A stretch of 64,000 nt of DNA from the NCBI GenBank assembly GCA_963752745.1, contig CAVWAK010000023.1:62001-126000 (forward strand), written 5' to 3'. The notes beneath the pieces were generated by a model. It had not been told where the DNA came from, made no database searches, and saw only the letters and a list, made by a program, of their open reading frames with translations. This document shows positions 44,007 to 53,709 of the stretch, one piece after another. The translations under genes and the position numbers were made by a program. Numbering within the stretch: position 1 is the first letter of the stretch; each line of letters starts with the position of its first letter. The stretch is from Thiogranum sp963752745. Its GTDB lineage: Bacteria; Pseudomonadota; Gammaproteobacteria; DSM-19610.

Positions 44007-44552
44007 ATGCCTGAGAACGCAGGTCAATCGCCATTAGAGCTGTTAGCGCGGCTTGAGCATCTCTGTCTGGATCATGCTCATGGTTTGCCGCAGCAACAAC
44101 AGACTGACGAAGAGTGGGTCGGAATTGGTTTCCGGTTAGGCGGGCTCAACCTGGTTGCGCCGCTTGGTGAGGTTTCTGAAATTCTAACACCGCCCAGCCT
44201 TTCGAAAGTGCCAAGAACCAAGTCGTGGGTTTGTGGTATTGCAAACGTACGCGGCAACCTTATGCCGATAATGGATCTTCAGGGCTACCTGCATGATCGA
44301 CCTGCTTCGCTGAATCGCCGTAGCCGGATCCTGGTAGTCAATCACAACGGTGTGTATTCGGGCCTGGTGGTTGATGCTGTCATGGGTCTCAGACATTTCC
44401 GTGAAGACCAGCGTTGCGAAGACCTGCCGGGTGAAGATGCCGGTATCCATACATATATGACACATGCTTTTAAAAGCGATGAAGAACACTGGGGCGTATT
44501 CAGCATGCACGAGCTTGCTGACACGCCACAATTTCTGAAGGCGGCTGTTTAG
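44007..44552 (+). CDS. pilI: CheW-like adaptor PilI
   Basis: This 181-residue protein has a CheW domain (GFRLGGLNLVAPLGEVSEIL ... SWVCGIANVRGNLMPIMDLQGYL). It couples the PilJ receptor to the ChpA kinase at the cell pole. It lies between pilH and pilJ, as in Pseudomonas. Confidence 0.95.
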   Translation: MPENAGQSPLELLARLEHLCLDHAHGLPQQQQTDEEWVGIGFRLGGLNLVAPLGEVSEILTPPSLSKVPRTKSWVCGIANVRGNLMPIMDLQGYLHDRPASLNRRSRILVVNHNGVYSGLVVDAVMGLRHFREDQRCEDLPGEDAGIHTYMTHAFKSDEEHWGVFSMHELADTPQFLKAAV

Positions 44553-44629
44553 GCCGTTGTTTGGTTGAAGTTGAAATTAAGTTGGTTATCCCTGGAAAGA
44601 ACATAGCTGATTAGGTCAGGAGACAAGAA

Positions 44630-46651
44630 ATGAGTACAGCGAATCAGGCTCACGGCAAGGTGGGTTCACATAAACGGACAATGTACCTGATTGCAGCCTT
44701 GCTGCTTTCATTGGGCACCATGGTAGGTGTGTTCTGGTACGTTGGTATCGAAGCAGACTACGATAAAGAGTATATCGGCTATACCAGCGAGCAGCAGGTC
44801 TTGTCGCAGCAGATAGCGAAATATGCCCTGGAAGCCTCGTCCGGTGTTGAGGCGGCATTTGACCAGCTGACGCACTACCGTGATCGTTTCGACGAAACCA
44901 TTTCCCATGAGCGTAACGGTAACGTTTCTACCAACCTTCCGCCAAGTCGGAAGGCAGTAGAAAAAGATCTCGTGAAGCTTGAGGAGAACTGGGGGACCTT
45001 CCGTGAAAGCGTGGATTTCGTCCTGTCCTCAAGGGAAACGGTGGCGGTCGTGGTAGCGGAAATCGGTGATGTTATTAACGGCCTGATTCCAAAACTGCAG
45101 GCGTACGACGAAGAGGTCGTCGAAATCCTTATGGAGCGCAAGGTCAGCCGGGAATCTATTAATCTGGCGACCCGCCAGTTGATGCTCAGTCAGCGTATCG
45201 TAAACAATGTTAATCTGGCGCTGAGTGGCGAGAATGTCGAAATGGCCATCGAGCGATTCTCCGAGGACGTTGAGGCATACGGTACGGTGCTGGATGGCAT
45301 GGTTCGAGGCAACGATGTTATCGGCATGATTAAAAGCGAAGACGTGCAGGCCAAGTTGTTCGAAACCTCGATGCTGTTCAAAACCGTGGCGGACAACGTG
45401 GAAGAACTGCTTGATATGTCGGACGACCTGCTCGAGGTGCAGTTGGCGGCAAGTAGTATAGCTGTGCAGTCTGATGACCTGTTTGCCACAGCACTTCGCT
45501 TGCAGAACAGTTACTCGCTGGCTGCTGACCTTCGTCCGGTTCAGCCCGAGATGGCATATATGTTCGGTGGTATCGGTCTTCTGATCCTGTTCCTGCTGGG
45601 TATGCAGGTGTACCGCGATCAGGAAAATCGTCGCAAGCATGCAGAGCTGGAGAACAGGAATAACCAGGAGGCAATCCTGCGTTTGCTCGATGAAATGGGC
45701 AATCTTGCAGACGGTGACTTGACCACGTATGCGACAGTTACCGAGGATTTCACCGGTGCTATTGCGGACTCGGTTAACTACACAATCGACGCCCTGCGCG
45801 ATATGGTAACAACCATCAACGCCACCTCTGGCCAGGTATCGTCTGCTGCTCATCAAACGCAGGATACAGCTCAGCATCTTACTGAAGCCAGTTCCCACCA
45901 GGCCGAAGAAATCACATCAGCGACAACCGCTATTAACGAGATGGCAGTGTCTATCGATGAAGTCTCCAGGAACTCTGATGAGACGACTACCAAGGCGCTG
46001 CGCTCTGTGGAATACGCGAAGACCGGTGGTGATACGGTGCGCAGAAATATCGAAGGTATGGATCGCATTCGTGAGACGATTCAGGAAACGTCAAAACGTA
46101 TCAAGCGCCTGGGTGAAAGCTCACAGGAAATTGGCGATATCGTTGAGCTGATTAACGACATCGCGGAGCAGACCAATATCCTCGCCCTGAACGCCGCTAT
46201 TCAGGCTGCCATGGCCGGAGAAGCCGGTCGCGGTTTCGCGGTGGTTGCTGACGAAGTCCAGCGTCTTGCTGAACGTTCATCTAACGCTACCAAGCAGATT
46301 GAGGCGCTGGTTAAGACAATCCAGACCGATACCAATGAGGCTGTTATCTCCATGGAGCAAAGTACCGCGGGTGTGGTAAATGGTGCGCGCCTGGCTGAGG
46401 AATCCGGTTCAGCGCTGGAGGAAATCATGAATGTGTCCGAGGATCTTTCCGGACTGATTCAGAATATTTCTTCTTCAGCTCGTCAGCAGTCCAAGGCGGC
46501 AGCCAACATTTCGGAGACCATGCACGTCATCCAGGAGATCACTACCCAGACATCTGCAGGTACTAACGAAACCTCGGCCTCTATCGGTAATCTGGCTGGC
46601 CTCGCCGAAGAAATGGGTAAATCGGTAGACGGCTTCAAGTTGCCGGAGTAA
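44630..46651 (+). CDS. pilJ: Type IV pilus methyl-accepting chemoreceptor PilJ
   Basis: This 673-residue receptor has transmembrane helices at about 18-40 and 307-327 enclosing a periplasmic PilJ sensor region. A HAMP-like segment and a cytoplasmic signalling domain follow. The hairpin tip NAAIQAAMAGEAGRGFAVVA carries the PilJ-specific sequence in place of the usual NAAIEAARAGE of other receptors. It senses pilus engagement or surface contact by binding PilA in Pseudomonas. An AGGAG site precedes the ATG. Confidence 0.96.
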   Translation: MSTANQAHGKVGSHKRTMYLIAALLLSLGTMVGVFWYVGIEADYDKEYIGYTSEQQVLSQQIAKYALEASSGVEAAFDQLTHYRDRFDETISHERNGNVSTNLPPSRKAVEKDLVKLEENWGTFRESVDFVLSSRETVAVVVAEIGDVINGLIPKLQAYDEEVVEILMERKVSRESINLATRQLMLSQRIVNNVNLALSGENVEMAIERFSEDVEAYGTVLDGMVRGNDVIGMIKSEDVQAKLFETSMLFKTVADNVEELLDMSDDLLEVQLAASSIAVQSDDLFATALRLQNSYSLAADLRPVQPEMAYMFGGIGLLILFLLGMQVYRDQENRRKHAELENRNNQEAILRLLDEMGNLADGDLTTYATVTEDFTGAIADSVNYTIDALRDMVTTINATSGQVSSAAHQTQDTAQHLTEASSHQAEEITSATTAINEMAVSIDEVSRNSDETTTKALRSVEYAKTGGDTVRRNIEGMDRIRETIQETSKRIKRLGESSQEIGDIVELINDIAEQTNILALNAAIQAAMAGEAGRGFAVVADEVQRLAERSSNATKQIEALVKTIQTDTNEAVISMEQSTAGVVNGARLAEESGSALEEIMNVSEDLSGLIQNISSSARQQSKAAANISETMHVIQEITTQTSAGTNETSASIGNLAGLAEEMGKSVDGFKLPE

Positions 46652-46666
46652 CCAGGACGCCGAACA

Positions 46667-47551
46667 ATGGCAAGCTCCGCGAGTAATTCTCATGCGCCAG
46701 AGCAGGCCCCGGTTATACCCGGACCTGCTCTGGATATCGATGACCGGCAGTTCGTCGAGTGGACGACGCTGCTGGAGCATCGTATGGGTTTGTTCATTGC
46801 TCCCGAAAGACGTTCGTTTCTTGCAAGCGGGATAAAAGCGCGTATGCGCGAAACCGGTTGCGACGATTCTCGCCAGTACTATCACCGTTTAATGAGTGGT
46901 GGGGTACAGGCAGAGGAATGGTCTTTGCTGGTGGATCAGCTTACTGTGCACGAAACCTGTTTCTTTCGGCACGAATCATCCATGCGGCTGGTAAGGGATG
47001 TGTTAATCCCTGCCGTTCTGGAGCGCCGTGATCAGTTTCTTGCCTGGAGTGTTGGATGTGCGACCGGGGAAGAGGCATATAGCCTGGCGATGATTATTGA
47101 CGATTGTATTCATCGCCTTGGTGGGCGGCGCCAGTATGGTGTTAACGGGACCGATATTAGCCTGCCCTCGTTACAGCGTGCGCGCGAAGGCGTTTATTTA
47201 ATGCGTCGCCTGAACGATATATCGGATGACTTTCAGCAGAAATACTGTACGCGGGTTTCGGAAAAACGGTTTCAGATTAATGCCGCCCTGCGGAAACGGG
47301 TTTGCTTTAGTCAGTTGAATCTCAGGGACCTGAGGTCAGCGCCGTTGGCAAAAGTGGATCTCGTATATTGCCAGAACCTGCTGATCTACTTCGATCGTGA
47401 ACGGCGACTGGAGATAGTTAACGAGTTGAGTGATTTTTTGCGACCGGGCGGAATGATGGTAATAGGTCCCGGAGAGCTGCTGGATTGGCGGCATTCGAAA
47501 ATGGAAAAAGTATGCTACGCAGATACGCTTGCCTATCAGCGTACAGACTAA
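46667..47551 (+). CDS. pilK: CheR-type methyltransferase (PilK)
   Basis: This 294-residue SAM-dependent methyltransferase probably methylates glutamates of PilJ. The N-terminal CheR helical domain includes LEHRMGLFIAPERRSFL. The SAM-binding core contains FLAWSVGCATGEEAYSLAMI, and KVDLVYCQNLLIYFDRERR follows. It is 15 bases after pilJ. Its SAM use links it to the metK/ahcY genes further right only by chemistry. Confidence 0.93.
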   Translation: MASSASNSHAPEQAPVIPGPALDIDDRQFVEWTTLLEHRMGLFIAPERRSFLASGIKARMRETGCDDSRQYYHRLMSGGVQAEEWSLLVDQLTVHETCFFRHESSMRLVRDVLIPAVLERRDQFLAWSVGCATGEEAYSLAMIIDDCIHRLGGRRQYGVNGTDISLPSLQRAREGVYLMRRLNDISDDFQQKYCTRVSEKRFQINAALRKRVCFSQLNLRDLRSAPLAKVDLVYCQNLLIYFDRERRLEIVNELSDFLRPGGMMVIGPGELLDWRHSKMEKVCYADTLAYQRTD

Positions 47552-47582
47552 AAGCACCCGGTGCGGGATGAAAGGAATTACA

Positions 47583-50500
47583 ATGAATCAAGTCATCGAC
47601 TTCAGCACTCTGACATGGGTTAAAAATGAGCTGGATGCCACTCTCAAGGAGGCCAGGCAGTCTCTTGAAGCACATGTGGAGGATCCGCAGGATGAAGCCC
47701 AGCTGGGCTTTCTGGCGGCACACCTGCACCAGGTGTATGGCACCTTGCAAATGGTTGAACTGTATGGCGCGTCACTGCTGGCCGAAGAGATGGAGCAGGT
47801 CGCAAAGGCGATAGCAGACGAATCAGTCAGTCAGCACGACGATGCCTGCGAGGTATTGATGCGGGCGATACTGCAGTTGCCGGATTACCTCGAGCGGCTG
47901 ATTGCCGGTTATCAGGATATTCCTTTAGTATTGTTGCCATTATTGAATGATCTGCGCGCGGTGCGCGGAGATAATCTGCTTTCAGCTAACGCAATGTTCT
48001 CCCCTGATCTGGGTGCGACTCTCCCTGAGTCGCTTCGTGGTGATACCAGTGGTAGTGACCTCCAGGTCCAGGCGCGTAGTTTGCGGCATCGTTTCCAGCT
48101 GGGACTGCTTGGCTGGTTCCGTGAGAAAGATGTTGAGAATTCACTGAATGCACTTAGCGAAGTGCTTGATTCACTACAGGCGCATAGCGGCGATGCTCGC
48201 GCATTGCGCCTTTGGTGGGTTGCGGCTGGTCTGGCTGAGGCGCTGTGTGCGGAAGAATTTGAGAGCGGAGTTGCCGTCAAGCGGTTGATGGGCCAGGTGG
48301 ATCGCAACATCAAGCGTCTCATAGACGAGGGTGAGGCGGCAATGGCCGCAGAAGTCGGGGATGACCTGTTAAAGAATCTGCTGTTTTATGTGGCGCAGGC
48401 ACCAGCAAGTGCCAGTGAACGAATCTTGTCTATCCAGTCAACTTTTCGGCTGAAGGAACTTCTGCCCAGCGAGGATGAACTTACAGCAGCTCGAGAAAGT
48501 CTTACGGGGCAGAATGCGGACCTGTTCGCAACCGTCGGTACTGCAATTCGTGAAGAATTAACGCGTCTTAAGGATAAGCTGGATATTGCCTTGCGCAGTG
48601 GTTGCAAGGACAGCCAGGAAATAACTCCGCTGATCGAATCTTTGCGTTCACTTGGAGATACCCTTGGTATGCTCAGTCTTGGTGCTGCAAGAAGTGCAGT
48701 TATTGCCAAGGCAGAAGACCTGCAAGATCATGTCGATTCGGAGACCGTTCCGCCGGAAACTTCGTTGATGGACGTTGCCAGTACACTCCTGTTTGTCGAA
48801 TCTTCTGTTGACGGTATGGGTAGTGGCCGTTCCGTGAGCGCCAATGGTGCCAAGGTTGAAGATCAATTGGCAGCCAATGAATATGATCAGGTGATGGACG
48901 TTGTGTTGCAGGAAGCGCTGACAGACCTCAGGAATGCCAAAGAGGCAATTGTCACCTATACGAAGGAAGATTCTACTATAGACGAACTCCAGCAAGTGCC
49001 GCAGTGGTTTAATCAGGTTAAAGGCGGTCTGCTGCTGCTTAACGAGGTGCGTGCAGGAGCGCTGGTGGAATCAATTTCACGCTATATTGAGTCTGAGCTT
49101 ATTGAAGGAAACAAGGTTGCTGATCAGCACGAGCTGGATTCTCTGGCAGATGCAGTTTGTGGTCTCGAGTATTTTCTTGAAAGCCGCAAGGAACAGCGCA
49201 TGTACGGTAACTCGGCTATGGATGTCGCTGAGCAGGGCGTGGATCGCCTGGGTTATCCGGCTGATACCCGCGACGACGATGAAGGTGTCGTTCAAGCTGA
49301 AGATATTTCCTCATCCCCGGATACGGGAGAGATTTCGCTATCCAATAAATCAGATTCCGCTGCAGACGAAGTAGAGCAGGCTGCTGGCGACGAGGGGTTC
49401 GAGTTTGACTTCTCTATGCTCGACGAAGATACAGCCGCAGATATTGAGGGCCCTGAAGTATTAGAAGTGGATGAGCCAGTTGCAAGTGAATCATTATCCG
49501 GTATTGAAGATTCGCTAGTTGACGGTGTTCAGATCGCAGAAACAGATTCAGCCGAAGCCGAAGCCGAAGCCGAAGCCGAAGCCGAAGCCGAAGCCGAAGC
49601 CGAAGCCGAAGCCGAAGCCGAAGCCGAAGCCGAAGCCGAAGCCGAAGCCGAAGCCGAAGCCGAAGCCGAAGCCGAAGCCGAAGCCGAAGCCGAAGCCGAA
49701 GCCGAAGCCGAAGCCGAAGCCGAAGCCGAAGCCGAAGCCGAAGCCGAAGCCGAAGCCGAAGTTGAAGCCGCGCTTGTTGTTGCAGAAGAAGACGATGGGC
49801 TGGCTATAATCGGTGAAGAAGTGGATGAGGAAATTCTGGAGATCTTCATCGAGGAAATAGAAGAAGAGCTGGCAAGCATCCAGGAGCAACTGCCGGTGTG
49901 GCTGGGAAACTCCGACGATAGCGAATCGCTAGCTACTATGCGACGCTCGTTTCATACCTTAAAAGGTAGTGGCCGACTCATGGGCGCCATGCGTATCGGA
50001 GAATTTGCCTGGTCCTTCGAGAGTATGCTCAATCGCCTGATTGATGGAACAGTCGATGCCAGTGCTGATATGCAGAACTTGATGAAGTCAGCGCTGGAAG
50101 CGTTGCCGGAACTGATTGCACAGATCAAGGAAGGGACACCAACTACGGCGCCTATTTCCTATCTGGCGAAGTGTGCAGATGCGCTGAGCCAGGGAGAGAC
50201 ATTGCCTGTTATGGGCGAATCTGTCCAGGCAGAAAATCAGATGCCTGGTGATACAGGCGATCAGTCTACTGCTGAAGAGACGGACTTTGTCATTGAGCCC
50301 CTGCTGGATGAAACGACACTGCCAATCGATGAGGCTTCTGAAGAAATTGAGGCCACGTTTGATGAGCCAGGACCGGATTCATCCAATGAATCCGATAATG
50401 ATTCAGATGATGTGATGGATGCGATGCTCTACAGCATCTTCAATACCGAAACGCAAGGCCATCTTGAAGTTGTCAGGGATTTTCTGAGCCGGGTAGATGG

Positions 50501-53500
50501 TAGTGAGGCCCAGATTGAAGAGGCTCTGGCGCGTGCTCTGCATACCTTGCATGGCAGTGCCCACATGGCTGGAGCCACTGCAATTGCTGAATTATCCGGC
50601 GCCATGGAGCGCGTTCTCAAGCGCATGATGGGTGCCGGACTTCCTTTGAGTGCCGACGCTTGTGAGGTGCTGCGTGCTACTGCTGTTGTCGTAGAAAGCA
50701 TGATGGGTGAGTTGCCGGCCGAGGATACTGTTCCAGGTGCTTACGAAGAAACGCTGTTCCAGATTCGTGAGCTGGATGCGGCCATCCCAGAAGGAAGTTA
50801 CGACACTGCTCCCAGCGCAGAAGTATATGAAGGCGAGGCATCTGTTGTCGAGGTCGATGAATCACCGCAGGAGCATCACGAAGAGCTTGGCGAACAGGTC
50901 GACAATACTGCCGCTGCTGAAGGCGACTATTACGCCAACTGCGATGACGAGCTGCTGGATATTTTTCTCGAAGAGAGCGCGGAAAACCTTGAAACCAGTG
51001 ATTCAGCCCTGCATCGCTGGCGCGAATCTTCCGACGATAGCGAAGCGCTTGCAGAGCTGCAGCGCGCTCTGCATACCTTGAAGGGCGGCGCACGAATGGC
51101 AGATCTGGCCGAGATCGGCGATGTCGCGCACGCCGCAGAATCGCTCATACTCGGTATGGTGGAAGGCCAGACAAACCCTGGCGCGATGGCGATGGATGGT
51201 TTGCAGGAAGCCCATGATGTGCTGTCCGTTATGCTGGACAGTGTCCGTAATCGACATGCTGTCGATCCGGCGCAGGATCTAATCGACAGCCTGAACGCGC
51301 TACGTCAACAATCACCACAGTCTGACGACCCGGTTATAGAAGAGCCATCGGTCAGCGCTGCAGACGACCCTTATGCCGAGGCCGATCCGGAATTGCTGGA
51401 AGTATTTTTGGAAGAGGCTGCCGATATCCTGGAGCACAGTGAACAGACACTGCAGAACTGGAAGCATGCCCCTGACGATCAGGAACTGATGGCTGAATTT
51501 CAGCGTGAGCTGCACACCTTGAAGGGCGGTGCGCGTATGGCTGATATCACTGCTATCGGGGATCTTGCGCACGCAGTCGAATCATTGATGGTCAAGGCTG
51601 GTGAAAGCGGGTTTGCCGCTGGAGACGGCATGTTTTCTGTGCTTGAGCAGGCGCAGGATGCGCTCGCTTCAATGGTGGAACATGTACGCGACCGTGTGGA
51701 CATCAAAGACGCGGCTGAGCTTGTCGAAAATCTTGAAAGATTGCGTGATGGCAAGGAAGTAAAGCAGTCAAAAGTCAGTAAAAAGTCCGACAAAAAAGCT
51801 GTTCCGGTTGCGATGGCTGAAGAAACAGAGAAAGAGGATCGACGCAAGCATACTCGCAATAGCCAGGAGCTTGTCCGGGTTAAGGCCGGGCTCCTTGATA
51901 ATATGGTGAACTATGCCGGTGAGGTAAGTATCTATCGATCACGTCTCGAGCAGCAGGTTGGTGCCTACCGTTTTAACCTTGTAGAAATGGACCAGACGGT
52001 GTCACGTGTGCGGGATCAGCTGCGTAAGCTGGAGATAGAAACAGAGGCGCAGGTGTTATACCGGTACGAGCGGGAAGAAGAAGTGATCAATGAAGCTGAT
52101 GGTAGTGCCTCGGCGGATAATGAAGACTTCGACCCTCTGGAAATGGACCGCTATTCCCATATGCAGCAGTTGTCGCGTTCACTGGTGGAGAGTGTCAGTG
52201 ACCTGGGTAGTATTCAGAATCTGCTGGAAAGCATTACTCGGGAATCTGAAACATTGCTGTTGCAGCAGTCACGCGTCAATACAGAGTTGCAGGAAGGTCT
52301 GATGCGTACCCGCATGGTTCCGTTCCTGGGGCTGGCAGCGCGTATGCGCCGTATTGTGCGCCAGACAGCGCAGGAGCTGAACAAAAAGGCAGATCTTGAA
52401 TTGTCTGGTGCCGAAGGTGAAATGGACAGAACTGTGGTTGACCGGATCATCGCGCCGCTCGAGCATATGCTGAGAAATGCTATCTCCCATGGTATCGAGT
52501 TACCAGATCAGCGTGTTGCCAGCGGCAAGCCGGAAGCCGGAACTATTCGGATCACTCTGGAGCGCGAATCATCAGATGTAGTATTGAGAATTGCGGATGA
52601 CGGTGCCGGTATCAGTATGGACGCCGTGCGTAGCAAGGCCATAGAACGTGGCCTGATGCCAGCCGATACGGAACTGAGCGACCATGAGATCCTGCAGTTC
52701 ATTCTTGAAACCGGTTTCAGCACCGCGGCAAAAGTCACCCAGGTTGCTGGCCGAGGCGTCGGCATGGATGTTGTCAGTAACGAAGTGAAACAGTTGGGTG
52801 GTTCACTGCAGATTGATTCTGATTCTGGCAAGGGTACGACATTTACAGTACGTTTGCCGTTCACACTGGCTTTGAACCAGGCACTGCTGATAGAGGTTGG
52901 CGAGGATACCTACGCCATTCCGTTGTCCAGTATTGAAGGTATTGTGCGTATGCGCCGCGAAGATCTGAAAGCGCATTATGACGATCCTTCAAGTCGTTTC
53001 GAATACGGTGGTTTCGAGTATGAAGTGCGCCATCTGGGCACTGTGCTGGGTAGCGGCAGCCCCCACATCGACAGTGGACCCAAGCGTATCCCGGTGTTAC
53101 TGGCGCGCGTGGGCGAGCATTGCATGGGCTTCCAGGTCGAGAACCTCCTCGGCAGCCGTGAGATTGTCGTAAAGTCGGTTGGCCCGCAGATAAGCACTGT
53201 GCGCGGTGTATCCGGTGCCACGATTCTGGGCGACGGGCGTGTTGTCATGATCCTGGATGTTGCAGCACTGCTGCGCGGTGGTGCCAATGTACTGGATCAG
53301 GTGAACGATATTGTCCAGCAGTCGGTCCGTACGGAAGGGCTGACTGTAATGGTAGTCGATGATTCAATTACCGTACGTAAAGTCACCACCCGTGTGCTTG
53401 AGCGAAACGAGATGACCGTTATTACCGCCAAAGACGGTGTCGATGCGGTATCCAAGCTACAGGAACACATCCCTGATATAATGCTCCTTGATATCGAAAT

Positions 53501-53705
53501 GCCGCGTATGGATGGTTTTGAACTGGCTACCCACGTACGTAATGAGGCGCGGTTGCGCGATATCCCGATCATCATGATTACCTCGCGAACCGGCGACAAG
53601 CATCGTCAGCGAGCCATGCAGATCGGTGTCAACCGCTACCTGGGCAAGCCGTTCCAGGAAAGTGACTTACTGGAAAATATCAGAGCATTGCTCGAGGAAA
53701 GTTAG
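47583..53705 (+). CDS. chpA: ChpA: multi-Hpt hybrid histidine kinase of the Pil-Chp system
   Basis: This is a 2040-residue CheA-like kinase. Four canonical Hpt domains have phospho-acceptor histidines in HTLKG/HTLHG motifs at His791, His987, His1164 and His1311. The N-terminal ~560 residues are FimL-like phosphotransfer-type helices without the motif. The ATPase domain has the N box HMLRNAISHGIE (near 1628) and glycine loops DDGAGI and GRGVGMDVV. A CheW-like domain spans about 1760-1900, and the receiver (1919-2040) has acceptor Asp1970. Residues 657-726 are a perfect (Ala-Glu)35 run between the N-terminal part and the first Hpt. The start at 47583 follows AAGGA; an upstream TTG lies inside pilK. 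Confidence 0.96.
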   Translation: MNQVIDFSTLTWVKNELDATLKEARQSLEAHVEDPQDEAQLGFLAAHLHQVYGTLQMVELYGASLLAEEMEQVAKAIADESVSQHDDACEVLMRAILQLPDYLERLIAGYQDIPLVLLPLLNDLRAVRGDNLLSANAMFSPDLGATLPESLRGDTSGSDLQVQARSLRHRFQLGLLGWFREKDVENSLNALSEVLDSLQAHSGDARALRLWWVAAGLAEALCAEEFESGVAVKRLMGQVDRNIKRLIDEGEAAMAAEVGDDLLKNLLFYVAQAPASASERILSIQSTFRLKELLPSEDELTAARESLTGQNADLFATVGTAIREELTRLKDKLDIALRSGCKDSQEITPLIESLRSLGDTLGMLSLGAARSAVIAKAEDLQDHVDSETVPPETSLMDVASTLLFVESSVDGMGSGRSVSANGAKVEDQLAANEYDQVMDVVLQEALTDLRNAKEAIVTYTKEDSTIDELQQVPQWFNQVKGGLLLLNEVRAGALVESISRYIESELIEGNKVADQHELDSLADAVCGLEYFLESRKEQRMYGNSAMDVAEQGVDRLGYPADTRDDDEGVVQAEDISSSPDTGEISLSNKSDSAADEVEQAAGDEGFEFDFSMLDEDTAADIEGPEVLEVDEPVASESLSGIEDSLVDGVQIAETDSAEAEAEAEAEAEAEAEAEAEAEAEAEAEAEAEAEAEAEAEAEAEAEAEAEAEAEAEAEAEAEAEAEAEAEVEAALVVAEEDDGLAIIGEEVDEEILEIFIEEIEEELASIQEQLPVWLGNSDDSESLATMRRSFHTLKGSGRLMGAMRIGEFAWSFESMLNRLIDGTVDASADMQNLMKSALEALPELIAQIKEGTPTTAPISYLAKCADALSQGETLPVMGESVQAENQMPGDTGDQSTAEETDFVIEPLLDETTLPIDEASEEIEATFDEPGPDSSNESDNDSDDVMDAMLYSIFNTETQGHLEVVRDFLSRVDGSEAQIEEALARALHTLHGSAHMAGATAIAELSGAMERVLKRMMGAGLPLSADACEVLRATAVVVESMMGELPAEDTVPGAYEETLFQIRELDAAIPEGSYDTAPSAEVYEGEASVVEVDESPQEHHEELGEQVDNTAAAEGDYYANCDDELLDIFLEESAENLETSDSALHRWRESSDDSEALAELQRALHTLKGGARMADLAEIGDVAHAAESLILGMVEGQTNPGAMAMDGLQEAHDVLSVMLDSVRNRHAVDPAQDLIDSLNALRQQSPQSDDPVIEEPSVSAADDPYAEADPELLEVFLEEAADILEHSEQTLQNWKHAPDDQELMAEFQRELHTLKGGARMADITAIGDLAHAVESLMVKAGESGFAAGDGMFSVLEQAQDALASMVEHVRDRVDIKDAAELVENLERLRDGKEVKQSKVSKKSDKKAVPVAMAEETEKEDRRKHTRNSQELVRVKAGLLDNMVNYAGEVSIYRSRLEQQVGAYRFNLVEMDQTVSRVRDQLRKLEIETEAQVLYRYEREEEVINEADGSASADNEDFDPLEMDRYSHMQQLSRSLVESVSDLGSIQNLLESITRESETLLLQQSRVNTELQEGLMRTRMVPFLGLAARMRRIVRQTAQELNKKADLELSGAEGEMDRTVVDRIIAPLEHMLRNAISHGIELPDQRVASGKPEAGTIRITLERESSDVVLRIADDGAGISMDAVRSKAIERGLMPADTELSDHEILQFILETGFSTAAKVTQVAGRGVGMDVVSNEVKQLGGSLQIDSDSGKGTTFTVRLPFTLALNQALLIEVGEDTYAIPLSSIEGIVRMRREDLKAHYDDPSSRFEYGGFEYEVRHLGTVLGSGSPHIDSGPKRIPVLLARVGEHCMGFQVENLLGSREIVVKSVGPQISTVRGVSGATILGDGRVVMILDVAALLRGGANVLDQVNDIVQQSVRTEGLTVMVVDDSITVRKVTTRVLERNEMTVITAKDGVDAVSKLQEHIPDIMLLDIEMPRMDGFELATHVRNEARLRDIPIIMITSRTGDKHRQRAMQIGVNRYLGKPFQESDLLENIRALLEES
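49551..49760 (+). repeat. Perfect (GCCGAA)35 hexanucleotide tandem repeat in chpA
   Basis: Thirty-five uninterrupted copies of GCCGAA (210 bases) encode Ala-Glu repeated 35 times. No copy carries a synonymous change, so the tract is young or homogenised. Length changes by whole units keep the reading frame. The next codons (GTT GAA GCC GCG) look like decayed copies. Confidence 0.98.
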
Positions 53706-53709
53706 CTAG

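Noticed and set aside
49551..49760. CRISPR array or satellite
   Set aside because: The tract has a six-base unit without spacers and is in frame within chpA, so it is a coding microsatellite.
49529..49889. Open frames opposite the chpA repeat coding for Ser-Ala or Phe-Gly repeats, and a Lys-Pro frame on the same strand
   Set aside because: They arise only because the GCCGAA repeat has no stop in any frame. They have no ribosome site and no conserved flanks.
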